Assembly: GCA_026398535.1 (NCBI GenBank)
Contig: JAPLSQ010000084.1
Coordinates: forward strand, 16,131 to 80,130
DNA length: 64,000 nt
DNA from: Candidatus Sumerlaeota bacterium
Lineage (GTDB): Bacteria > Sumerlaeota > Sumerlaeia > Sumerlaeales > Sumerlaeaceae
Reading direction: 5' to 3'
Part shown: one piece after another, positions 19,348 through 27,660 of the stretch
Layout: the number at the start of each line of letters is the position of its first letter
How positions within the stretch are numbered: the first letter of the stretch is position 1
Position numbers and translations under genes: made by a program
The notes under the pieces: model-generated
Database searches by the model: none
Seen by the model: only the letters and a program-made list of their open reading frames with translations
Told to the model about the DNA's origin: nothing

Positions 19348-19402
19348 ATTCAGACCGGCTCGTCAATTAACCGGTACAGCGGCTCTTCCGCCCTTTCAGC
19401 GC

Positions 19403-20098
19403 ATGTTCAATCACATCATTGATTTGACCCACGACATCCGGCCGGGGATGCCTTTATGGCCGGGTGATCCCGCTGTCCGAATCCGCGTGGTCGCGTCCAT
19501 TGCCCGCGATGGTTATTTACTGCGCGCCATGGAATCGGGCGAGCATACAGGCACACACATTGGCGCGCCCGCGCACTTTGAGCCCGGCGGAATCACAGTC
19601 GAACAGATCCCGCCAGAGACGCTCGTGCGGCCTGCCATCGTCATCGACGTTGTGGAAAAAGCCGAAGCCAATCCGGATTATGCCCTCGTGCGCGGTGACA
19701 TCACATTGTGGGAGGACATGCATGGCCGGATTCCGCACGGTTGTGTCGTGCTGTTGCGAACCGGCTGGCGCCAGCGCTGGAACGATCCAACAGCGTTTCT
19801 GAACATCGGGATGGACGCGCTGCCCCATTTTCCGGGATTTTCGGCCGAAGCGGCGGGAATTTTGATTGATCAGCGCGGTTGCGCCGCCCTGGGAACCGAC
19901 ACACATGGCATTGATCCCGGCAATGATCCTCGGTTTCGCGCCGGGCGTCTTCTGGCTGCCCGCGGCAGGTATCACATCGAATGTCTCAACAGGCTTGATG
20001 CTCTCCCGCCCGCCGGCGCGCTGCTTATCGCGGCGCCGCTGACCGTCGATGGCGGCTCAGGCAGTCCTGCCCGTATTTTCGCGTTTCTTCCCGATTAA
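19403..20098 (+). CDS. Cyclase-family metal-dependent hydrolase (kynurenine formamidase-like)
   Basis: The ATG at 19403 gives 231 residues, normal for the family. The N-terminus IIDLTHDIRPGMPLWPGDP, the metal-binding motif SGEHTGTHIGAPAHF and the later TDTHGIDPG are diagnostic of the cyclase/kynurenine formamidase superfamily, which uses Zn or Mn to hydrolyse amide or ester bonds. The usual HxGTHxDxPxH motif carries Gly where Asp is common (THIGAPAH), so a metal ligand may differ. The reading frame is open upstream to 19247, but that part overlaps the lipoprotein gene and is not family-like. Substrate unknown. Confidence 0.85.
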   Translation: MFNHIIDLTHDIRPGMPLWPGDPAVRIRVVASIARDGYLLRAMESGEHTGTHIGAPAHFEPGGITVEQIPPETLVRPAIVIDVVEKAEANPDYALVRGDITLWEDMHGRIPHGCVVLLRTGWRQRWNDPTAFLNIGMDALPHFPGFSAEAAGILIDQRGCAALGTDTHGIDPGNDPRFRAGRLLAARGRYHIECLNRLDALPPAGALLIAAPLTVDGGSGSPARIFAFLPD

Positions 20099-20146
20099 CG
20101 CACATTTTTCTGTGATGGTTGTATAATCGCGGAAGTTGGCGGCCTT

Positions 20147-23011
20147 ATGACGACTGAACCCGATAAAACCGATTATAAGAACACGCTTTGTCTTCCGCAG
20201 ACGGCATTTCCCATGAAGGCGAATCTGTATCAGCGGGAAACCGAAATTCTGCGCCGCTGGCACGAGATCAGCCTGGATCAGCTCATCGCGCGGAAACCGT
20301 CCGGGAACGGGACTTACATTCTTCATGACGGCCCTCCTTACGCAAACGGTCATATTCATGTGGGCCATGCGCTGAACAAAATTCTCAAGGACATCGTTGT
20401 GCGTCACCGCACGATGCTGGATTATCATTCGCCCTACGTCCCGGGCTGGGATTGTCATGGCCTGCCCATCGAGCAGAAGGTGACCAGTGAGCTTGGGCCA
20501 AAGAAAGCCTCGATGACGCCCCTTGAGATACGCCGTCTGTGCGAGCAATACGCGCGCAAGTGGATGAAGGTTCAGAGCGAGGAGTTTCAGCGCCTCGGTG
20601 TTGGCGGCATGTGGGACAAACCTTACCTGACCATCGATCCGCGGGTCGAGGCCAGCATCGTGCGCGCGCTCGGTGAGCTCACCGCGCGCGGTTACATTTA
20701 CAAGGGGCTCAAGCCCGTCTACTGGTGCGTCAACTGCCAGACGGCTCTCGCCGAGGCTGAGATAGAATATGAAAACTGCGTCTCGCCCTCGATTTATGTC
20801 AAGTTTCCCGTGTGTGAGCCCGAAAGCAGGGCCGCCACGGCCGGCCTGCTCAACCCGGGCATCGTCATCTGGACGACCACTCCGTGGACCCTGCCCGCGA
20901 ATCTCGCTGTTTCGTTGCATCCGGATTTCAAATATGTGGCGATAAGGGTGAAAACGCCGCGCTCCTCCGGCGATTTTCAATCCGATGCAAAAGGGGATGC
21001 CGAAGACTGGATTGTCGCCAAGGACCTTGTTGACGCATTCGTCAAAGACGCCGATTTGGGCGACACCGAGATTGTCAGAGAGATCAGCGCGCGCGACCTT
21101 GAGCACATGCAATTGGAGCATCCTGTGCAACCCGGGCGCACATCCGTCGTTGTGCTGGGAACCCATGTGACGCTCGATCAGGGCACGGGCGCCGTCCATA
21201 CGGCCCCCGGCCACGGCATCGAAGATTTTATCGTCTGCCAGGAATATGGTCTGCCGACCATCGTTCCCGTGGACGCGGCCGGCCGCTTCACAAGCGAGTT
21301 CCAGCTCATGGAAGGCATGCTCGTCTGGGAAGCCAACGGCCCCATCGTCCGCTATCTTGACGAAAAAGACATCCTCATCCGGCACAAGCCCTACGAGCAC
21401 AGCTATCCCCACTGCTGGCGATGCCACAAGCCGATCATCTATCGCGCCACAGAGCAATGGTTCATGAATGTGGACCACGATGACCTGCGCAAGAAATCCC
21501 TCGCGGAGATCGATGCGTCGATCAAATGGATCCCCAAGTGGGGACACGACCGCATTTACAACATGATCGCCCAGCGCCCCGACTGGTGCCTGTCGCGCCA
21601 GCGGGTATGGGGCGTGCCAATCCCGGCGGTTGACTGCAAGGCATGCGGCAAAGCCGTGCTCTCGCCGGATGTCATCGCCAAATTCGCCGCGGTTGTCGAG
21701 AGCCGTGGAACAAACGCATGGTTCGAAGATGAGGTTGAAGCGTTTCTGCCAGACGAATTCAAGTGCCCGGACTGCGGCGCAAGGGAATTCGACAAGGAGC
21801 ACAACATCCTTGATGTGTGGTTCGATTCGGGCTCGACGCACGTCGGTGTGCTTGAGAGCCGCCCTGAACTGAGATCGCCCGCCGACATGTACCTTGAGGG
21901 CAGCGACCAGCACCGCGGATGGTTTCACAGCTCCTTGCTCATCTCCATGGCCATACGCGGCAAGCCGCCCTACCGGGAAGTGCTGACGCACGGTTTCGTG
22001 CTCGACGGCAAGGGCGAAGCGATGAGCAAAAGCAAGGGCAACGTGATCGCCCCCCAGGATGTAATCAAGAAATACGGCGCTGACGTGCTGCGCCTGTGGG
22101 TGGCCTCGCAGGATCACGGTGATGACGACAAGGTGTCCAACGAAATTCTCGAACGCGTGGGCGAGGCATACCGCCGCATACGCAACACGATCCGCTACCT
22201 TCTTGGCAATCTCTGTGATTTCAATCCGGCAACCGACACCGTTCCCTACGAAGAATTGACAGAAATCGACCGGTGGGCGCTGCACCAGCTTCACGAGCTT
22301 GTCGTGAATGTGGCGCGCGCCTATGATGAATACGAGTATCACAAGATTGTCAGTTTGACGCACCCGTTTTGCGTGGTGCGACTGAGTGCGGTATATCTGG
22401 ATGTGCTGAAGGACCGCGTGTATTGTTCGGGCGCGAAATCGCACCCGCGCCGCGCCGCGCAAACCGCGCAATACGAGATCGCGCAGGCGTTGTTGCGCAT
22501 GCTGGCGCCGATTCTCGTGTTCACATGCGACGAGGCTTATCAGCTTCTCGACGCGGAAACGCCGAGTGTGCATCTGCGGTCTTATCCGCAGCCGCCCGAT
22601 CGTTGGCGCCAGCCGGCGCTCGCGGCCGAGTGGGAGCGCCTGCTGGCGGTGCGCGCGGATGTTCTGGGGGCGCTTGAAGACGCGCGCAAGGAAAAGAAGG
22701 CCATCGGGCAATCGCTTGAGGCGCGGGTTGTGATCGCAACCGCTGACAAGACGCTGATGAGCCTGCTGACGCCACGGCGGGACGATCTTGCGGATCTGTT
22801 CATCACTTCCCAGGCCGAGCTGGCCGCCGAGCCGCCGGCCGAAGACGGCGCGATCACACGCCTTCAGGGCGAAAGGGCGCATGTCACCGTTTATCACGCA
22901 ACGGGCAGCAAGTGCGCGCGATGCTGGAAATTTTCGCCGTCCGTGGGCGGCGGCTTGTCACACCCGGCGCTTTGCGACCGGTGTGCGGATGTCATAAGGA
23001 GGCACTATTGA
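20147..23011 (+). CDS. ileS: Isoleucine--tRNA ligase
   Basis: Class I aminoacyl-tRNA synthetase charging tRNA-Ile. The 954 residues show the HIGH-like motif GHIHVGHALNKIL near 68, the editing-domain stretch TTPWTLPANLAVSLHPDFKY, the KMSKS motif AMSKSKGNVI near 625 and a C-terminal zinc finger (CARCWKF...CDRCADV). The N-terminus NTLCLPQTAFPMKANLYQRE is typical of bacterial IleS. A TATAAT at 20122-20127 lies 20 nt before the ATG, but no good -35 box accompanies it. The ribosome-binding site of the next gene lies inside the 3' end. Confidence 0.98.
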   Translation: MTTEPDKTDYKNTLCLPQTAFPMKANLYQRETEILRRWHEISLDQLIARKPSGNGTYILHDGPPYANGHIHVGHALNKILKDIVVRHRTMLDYHSPYVPGWDCHGLPIEQKVTSELGPKKASMTPLEIRRLCEQYARKWMKVQSEEFQRLGVGGMWDKPYLTIDPRVEASIVRALGELTARGYIYKGLKPVYWCVNCQTALAEAEIEYENCVSPSIYVKFPVCEPESRAATAGLLNPGIVIWTTTPWTLPANLAVSLHPDFKYVAIRVKTPRSSGDFQSDAKGDAEDWIVAKDLVDAFVKDADLGDTEIVREISARDLEHMQLEHPVQPGRTSVVVLGTHVTLDQGTGAVHTAPGHGIEDFIVCQEYGLPTIVPVDAAGRFTSEFQLMEGMLVWEANGPIVRYLDEKDILIRHKPYEHSYPHCWRCHKPIIYRATEQWFMNVDHDDLRKKSLAEIDASIKWIPKWGHDRIYNMIAQRPDWCLSRQRVWGVPIPAVDCKACGKAVLSPDVIAKFAAVVESRGTNAWFEDEVEAFLPDEFKCPDCGAREFDKEHNILDVWFDSGSTHVGVLESRPELRSPADMYLEGSDQHRGWFHSSLLISMAIRGKPPYREVLTHGFVLDGKGEAMSKSKGNVIAPQDVIKKYGADVLRLWVASQDHGDDDKVSNEILERVGEAYRRIRNTIRYLLGNLCDFNPATDTVPYEELTEIDRWALHQLHELVVNVARAYDEYEYHKIVSLTHPFCVVRLSAVYLDVLKDRVYCSGAKSHPRRAAQTAQYEIAQALLRMLAPILVFTCDEAYQLLDAETPSVHLRSYPQPPDRWRQPALAAEWERLLAVRADVLGALEDARKEKKAIGQSLEARVVIATADKTLMSLLTPRRDDLADLFITSQAELAAEPPAEDGAITRLQGERAHVTVYHATGSKCARCWKFSPSVGGGLSHPALCDRCADVIRRHY

Positions 23012-23012
23012 A

Positions 23013-23870
23013 ATGGCGAAAAAACAACTGAAGGGCAAATCGCCCGCGACAAAAGTGAAAACATCAAAGTCAGGCGCCGTTAAAAAAGCCGCGGCGCTGT
23101 CTATATCGGCCCCGAAAAAGCCGGCAAAAGCCGGATCAAAAAAAGCAGCCCCCAAGGCAAAAATCACAACCGCACGGGCAAAGAAAACAGCCATTAAAAC
23201 ACCCGCCAAAAAGGCAGCCGTTGTGAAAAAACCCGCCAAATTGGTGAAAAGAGCGGCAGTGAAGAAAACTGTGCCGGTGAAGAAATCAGCAAAGGCCGAA
23301 AAAAAAGCCAAATCCGCGGCAACAAAACCTGTCAGAAAGACCCGGGCGACAGTCCCCGCAACAAAGTCTGCCGCTATGGCTAAGAAAACAACCGTGAGAC
23401 ACCTTTCCGTCCACCGTCCCGCCAAAGTCACGAAACCGGTCGCTGTGATCGCAGAAACTCAAATACCCCCGCCAAAACCCAAGCCGGCATATTCCCCGCA
23501 GATTCTGCAGGAATTGCGAGAGTCTCTTTTGCAGGAAAGAGCGCGCCTGATTGGCGAGCTCCGATCGCTCGAAAGCCGCACTTTCACCGATGGTTCTGAG
23601 GAGGAAACCAGCGCCCAGCAGCCCGGTTTTTCCATGCAACTCGCGGACTCGGCGGCCGAAAACATCGAGACCGAGATCGCGTTGGGCATCCGCTCGATCG
23701 AGGCCGACACACTCAACCAGATCAATGACGCGCTGCGGGCGATGGAACGCGGCGATTACGGCATCTGCCAGGGTTCGGGCGAACCCATCGAGCTCGAACG
23801 CCTGCGGATCAAGCCGTGGGCCAAATATTCCGTCAAATTTCTCCGCCAGATGGAAGCCCGGAAAGCCTGA
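23013..23870 (+). CDS. DksA/TraR-like protein with histone-H1-like lysine/alanine tail and degenerate zinc finger
   Basis: The 285 residues have two parts. Residues 1 to about 150 are extremely rich in K, A, P, T and V with repeated KKPAK/KKAA units (PKKPAKAGSKKAAPKAK, TPAKKAAVVKKPAKLVKRAA), resembling histone H1 or chlamydial Hc tails and likely to bind DNA. Residues ~160-285 form a DksA-type coiled-coil (QELRESLLQERARLIGELRS, then IRSIEADTLNQINDALRAME) and a zinc-finger-like end (RGDYGICQGSGEPIELERLR). Only one of the four zinc cysteines remains: SCGE became GSGE and YCVKC became YSVKF. An AAGGAGG site within ileS precedes the ATG by 10 nt, implying coupling to ileS. It may modulate RNA polymerase or nucleoid structure; that role is inferred. 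Confidence 0.85.
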   Translation: MAKKQLKGKSPATKVKTSKSGAVKKAAALSISAPKKPAKAGSKKAAPKAKITTARAKKTAIKTPAKKAAVVKKPAKLVKRAAVKKTVPVKKSAKAEKKAKSAATKPVRKTRATVPATKSAAMAKKTTVRHLSVHRPAKVTKPVAVIAETQIPPPKPKPAYSPQILQELRESLLQERARLIGELRSLESRTFTDGSEEETSAQQPGFSMQLADSAAENIETEIALGIRSIEADTLNQINDALRAMERGDYGICQGSGEPIELERLRIKPWAKYSVKFLRQMEARKA

Positions 23871-23877
23871 CAATCCG

Positions 23878-24510
23878 TCAAAGAGGCTGTGTCAGGTTGT
23901 CGGGATTGATATTGCCGCCGGGACAGCGCTGGGTGCGGATGATGTCGCCCTCGCTGATTGTGCCATTGCTGGGATCGTAGAGACGCGAGGGATTCCATAT
24001 TTTGTCGGGGCCGACGCTGTTGATGCGCCATTCACCGCTCCATGCGAGCGCGGCGTCACGATACCGGTTGGCGAGGACGGGGTAATCCGCGCGGCAGGCT
24101 ATGAGTTCCTTGATGTTTTCGTAGCCATAACGTTTCCAGATTCCGTCGGGGAAATAGGGTTCCTTGTCCCAGTTGCCGTTGAACGGGCAGAGGATGTCGG
24201 ATGATGCGATATAGGCGACGGGGGTGCTGAGGGCGTTGGGCGTGTACCACCACTTGAGATTGGATCCCTTGAGCACGGGCGCGCCGCCCGGGAATCCGGG
24301 TTCGATCATCGTGGGGGAGGCTGTATTGTCGGCGCGGTAACTTTCAAGGGCGGCGGCGATGGAAGCCATGTCACTTTTCGCGCGTGAAACCTTGGCGCGC
24401 GTCTGCGCTTCCAGGAAATTCGGCACGGCGATAGCCGCGAGCATCGCGATGATCGCCACGACAATGAGCAATTCTATCAGGGTGAATCCCCGCTGAGGAG
24501 AATCTTTCAT
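23878..24510 (-). CDS. Type II secretion/type IV pilin-like pseudopilin
   Basis: The ATG at 24510 gives 210 residues. The prepilin leader MKDSPQRG is cut before FTLIELLIVVAIIAMLAAIA, keeping Glu at +5, followed by VPNFLEAQTRAKVSRAKSDM. The C-terminal globular part ends with YDPSNGTISEGDIIRTQRCP, a pattern common in GspG/DUF1559-like pseudopilins of uncultured phyla. The frame is open upstream to 24732, but that part is not prepilin-like and overlaps the exporter gene. No assembly ATPase or prepilin peptidase is present, so the pilus machinery must be elsewhere. Confidence 0.88.
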   Translation of the reverse strand: MKDSPQRGFTLIELLIVVAIIAMLAAIAVPNFLEAQTRAKVSRAKSDMASIAAALESYRADNTASPTMIEPGFPGGAPVLKGSNLKWWYTPNALSTPVAYIASSDILCPFNGNWDKEPYFPDGIWKRYGYENIKELIACRADYPVLANRYRDAALAWSGEWRINSVGPDKIWNPSRLYDPSNGTISEGDIIRTQRCPGGNINPDNLTQPL

Positions 24511-24721
24511 TGGTGAAGCGCCAAGCATGAAGTCATTCCGCCACGCCCCGTGACATGTGCAAGATTTGTTCGCCCGCCTGGCACAGGGCGCTGGCCTCAA
24601 TCGGGGTATGTCTTTGTGAGCGCTCTCCCTGCTGCCGCTTGTTTCACCATGGTTCGTCATTCGCGCTGATGCGCGCAGCGGAATGCGGGGAACGCCCCGG
24701 ATTGTTTGTTGCAGGGAATGA

Positions 24722-25813
24722 CTATTTTCCAAAGAGCCTGTTGAAGAGCGATCGGAGGCTCACCTGAACCCAGCACCCGCCTGCCGGAAAAGACATGCTG
24801 CCTGATTTAAGATGATCCATGAGCGCCTGTTTCAGCTTGGGAATTGCTCCAAGGCCTGACAATCTCATCACGAATTTTGATTGAAACGATCCCAGTTTGC
24901 CGCCGCAGGGCTTGTTGTCGTTGATGCTGTCGATGCTCATGGCAAACGATTGCCCGGCACGCATGGCGTGAAGACGTTTTTCGGGCATTATGGCGGCGTC
25001 GAGTTGAAAGACAATCGTTTCGTTTCCGGCCGAGACTTCAGCGGGCATGCGCGAGCCGGACACGTTCACAATTGTCCGGCCGCTTGTTTTCAGCCGTTCG
25101 ATGTCGTTATTTGAAAACTGGGTGTTGGGGATCTCGACGGTGATTGTTGTTTCGGCGCTGACCAGCAGGGGCGCTATTTCGATTCCATCCATATCGCGCA
25201 GCATGATGCGGACGGTGTCATTGGGGCGCGCCGTGGTCGCGTGGTCGGCTGAAATGTCTATGTTGATGACGGCTTCGTCAAGGCGTGTGATTGTGGCCAC
25301 GGCTCCGCCCTGGCGCACGAGTGATTTCTGCAATCCAGCGGCCAGCGATGGGGTCTGCCATGCGATCCATCCATGATCGGGAGCGCGCAATGTCATGCTT
25401 GAAATGCCATGTTCCGCGCTGAGCAGGCGTTTGTCATATTCAGCGCGGGATGCGGCGATTGCGCCGCCGCCAAACTGCCTGAGTTCGTCCGCCGCGGCGC
25501 TCATATGCCCGGTGAGGAGCAACTTCGCGGTTTGTGTGGGGTCGTCGGTCACATCAGCCAGAATGTCTCCCGCGCTGACGCGATCACCGGTCTTGCGGGT
25601 GTTGCGCAGCACCATGCAGTCGCGCGGAGCCGCGACGGGAATCATCACGGGTGTGATGGCGGCCCAGCCCTGCGAATACATCCTCGTCTGAATGAACCAT
25701 GTTGACGCGGCCGCGCCAATGATGGCAAGCCCCAGCAGGTAACCCGCCCATGTCACATATTTTGGGGTCTGGTCGTAAACGCGCTGTTTCCAGCTTGCAG
25801 ACTTTGCGCTCAA
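24722..25813 (-). CDS. HlyD-like membrane-fusion protein of the ABC-ABC exporter operon
   Basis: The TTG at 25813 overlaps the stop of the upstream ABC gene (TTGA) and has AAAGGA 8 nt before it, giving 363 residues. One transmembrane segment (YLLGLAIIGAAASTWFI) near residue 25 is followed by a lipoyl-like half-motif (PVAAPRDCMVLRNTRKTGDR), a short alpha hairpin, the second half (MTLRAPDHGWIAWQTPS) and a beta-barrel (TARPNDTVRIMLRDMDGIEI). The late segment PCGGKLGSFQSKFVMRLSGL is unusual for the family. It probably connects the two half-transporters to the periplasm or outer membrane. Confidence 0.8.
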   Translation of the reverse strand: MSAKSASWKQRVYDQTPKYVTWAGYLLGLAIIGAAASTWFIQTRMYSQGWAAITPVMIPVAAPRDCMVLRNTRKTGDRVSAGDILADVTDDPTQTAKLLLTGHMSAAADELRQFGGGAIAASRAEYDKRLLSAEHGISSMTLRAPDHGWIAWQTPSLAAGLQKSLVRQGGAVATITRLDEAVINIDISADHATTARPNDTVRIMLRDMDGIEIAPLLVSAETTITVEIPNTQFSNNDIERLKTSGRTIVNVSGSRMPAEVSAGNETIVFQLDAAIMPEKRLHAMRAGQSFAMSIDSINDNKPCGGKLGSFQSKFVMRLSGLGAIPKLKQALMDHLKSGSMSFPAGGCWVQVSLRSLFNRLFGK

Positions 25814-27660
25814 CTGAGTGATCCTTTCTGAGCCGTGTTGGGATGATGCGCCGCGCCCTTGCCCAGCGACGCTTCCCACATCAGCCGGTAGGCGCCGCGC
25901 GCGGCCACGAGTTCGGCGTGCGTGCCTGATCCGACAATTTTGCCGCGCTCGAGCACGAAGATTTTGCCGGCGTCCATGACGAGTCCAAGGTTGTAGGTGG
26001 CGAAAATTCTCGTGGGCGCCGTCTCAAAAGACTTCAGGTTGGCGAGAATTTTCTGCTGAGTTTCGGGATCGAGCGAAGCGAGCGGTTCGTCGAACAGCAG
26101 AACATTGGGGCGGCGCGCCAGCGCGCGGGCGATGGTCATCCGCTGTTTCTGCCCGCCCGAGAGATCGCCGGTTTCGGAGAGTGTCGTGTTCATCTGTGAG
26201 GGCAATTGCCTGATGAATTCGTCGCATTCCGCAATTCTGACGGCCTGCCCGACGCCCTCGTCAAGCTCGCGCCGCAGAAGATGCTCGACGCCGTAGGAGA
26301 TGTTCTCCATCACAGTGCCCGCGAAGAGTTGAGGGCGCTGGAGCACGACGCCGAAGCGGCGGCGATAGGGCATGAGCGCCAGCTCGCGCAGGTCGCGTCC
26401 GTCGATCAGGATTTCACCCGAGTCCGGATCGTACAACCTCAGGATCAGGTTCATGATTGTGGATTTTCCGGCTCCTGAGACGCCGACGATCGCGGCGGAC
26501 ATTCCGGGCTCGATGGTGAAGGACACGTTGTCGAGCACGGGATATTTGGGGTCGTAGGCAAAGGTCACATTTCGGAATTCGATGTGTCCGCGCAGTTCGC
26601 GCATGCAGATGGCGTCGGGCCGTTCGCGGATGCCGGGATCGATGTCGAGCACCTCAAGCACGCGCTCGGCGGCAACGAGGTCGCGCTGGACCGATTGCAG
26701 GTAAAGGATGACGGTGGAGCTTGGGATGAGCACGTTGGCGATCAGGGCGTTGAGGCCGATCCACTGTCCGACGGTGAGGCCGCCTGTGATGTGAAAGTAG
26801 CCCCACAGCGAGTTTGTGAGAAACGCGAAAGCCACGGCAAGCCCCGCCGGATGGATGAAACCTTCGGCGATGCCCGATAGCATCTGCCACTGGAAGAAAC
26901 GGCGCAGATAGCCGGAAAGGCAATGGGCGTAGACGCGTTTCTCGGTGTCCTCTCGCGCGCAGGCCTGCACGACGTTGACGCCGGCGAGTGTCTGCTGGAG
27001 TTGCGCGGTCACAACGCCGCGGGACTCGCGCATGCGGCGCTCGGTTGTGCGCCACATGGCGGTGATCCAGCGTGTGAAGAGCATGTAAGGTGGCATGAAA
27101 ATGATCACGATGATGACAGCCCGCCAGTCCACGAGCAGCGCCAGCAGGGCGGTGACCACTCCCTGGATGATCATGGAGGCGGCGATCGGCAGCGTCACAG
27201 CGATGAGGTTCGCGGCATCGTGCACATCGATGTTTGCCCGGAAGATGCGCTCGCCCACCGGGCGCGACTCGTGAAAGTCGAGCGGGAGTTTGAGCAGATG
27301 ATGGTAGAATTGTTCGCCGAGACCGCGGAGAATGTCGCGTTTCACGTCAAAGCGCACGAAACAGGTGATGAGATAATATGCCTGGCGCACGAGTTCCGTG
27401 ATAAAGATGATAGCCACGAGCACGACGACAAGGGAGAAATCGCGGCGCGGGAAAGCATCGTCGAGAATAAGCACGGAGAACACGGGCATGAGGCCGGCGA
27501 GAATTGTCATGGCCAGCGGCGACAGGATGAGAATAAGGAAGAGCTTCTGCCAATGCGGGATCATGAATGGCAGATAGCGGCGCAGGACGCTTGCGAAGTA
27601 TCTGAATCCCGGAGATGGCGCGCCCGCCTTGACGACGGCGCCTGCGGTTGCGCCGGTCAT
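25810..27660 (-). CDS. ABC exporter half-transporter with altered H-loop
   Basis: The 616 residues comprise an N-terminal six-helix ABC transmembrane domain (to about residue 330) and a C-terminal NBD. Walker A VGVSGAGKST, signature LSGGQKQRMTIARAL and Walker B NVLLFDEPLASLDPE are intact with the catalytic Glu. The switch histidine normally found in the H-loop (VxHRL) is Tyr: IFATYNLGLV. The start overlaps the stop of the preceding ABC gene (ATGA, 27657-27660), and its own stop overlaps the HlyD start. It most likely heterodimerises with that partner; no C39 peptidase domain is present. Confidence 0.9.
   Translation of the reverse strand: MTGATAGAVVKAGAPSPGFRYFASVLRRYLPFMIPHWQKLFLILILSPLAMTILAGLMPVFSVLILDDAFPRRDFSLVVVLVAIIFITELVRQAYYLITCFVRFDVKRDILRGLGEQFYHHLLKLPLDFHESRPVGERIFRANIDVHDAANLIAVTLPIAASMIIQGVVTALLALLVDWRAVIIVIIFMPPYMLFTRWITAMWRTTERRMRESRGVVTAQLQQTLAGVNVVQACAREDTEKRVYAHCLSGYLRRFFQWQMLSGIAEGFIHPAGLAVAFAFLTNSLWGYFHITGGLTVGQWIGLNALIANVLIPSSTVILYLQSVQRDLVAAERVLEVLDIDPGIRERPDAICMRELRGHIEFRNVTFAYDPKYPVLDNVSFTIEPGMSAAIVGVSGAGKSTIMNLILRLYDPDSGEILIDGRDLRELALMPYRRRFGVVLQRPQLFAGTVMENISYGVEHLLRRELDEGVGQAVRIAECDEFIRQLPSQMNTTLSETGDLSGGQKQRMTIARALARRPNVLLFDEPLASLDPETQQKILANLKSFETAPTRIFATYNLGLVMDAGKIFVLERGKIVGSGTHAELVAARGAYRLMWEASLGKGAAHHPNTAQKGSLS

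Noticed and set aside
20122..20127. TATAAT just before ileS
   Set aside because: The -35 region is unrelated to TTGACA and the extended -10 TGn is missing. Mentioned only as context.
20057..22897. Long open frame antisense to ileS
   Set aside because: Same GC-driven effect. IleS motifs are intact on the plus strand.
24511..24732. N-terminal extension of the pseudopilin
   Set aside because: The extra residues precede the leader peptide, overlap the exporter gene and are not prepilin-like.
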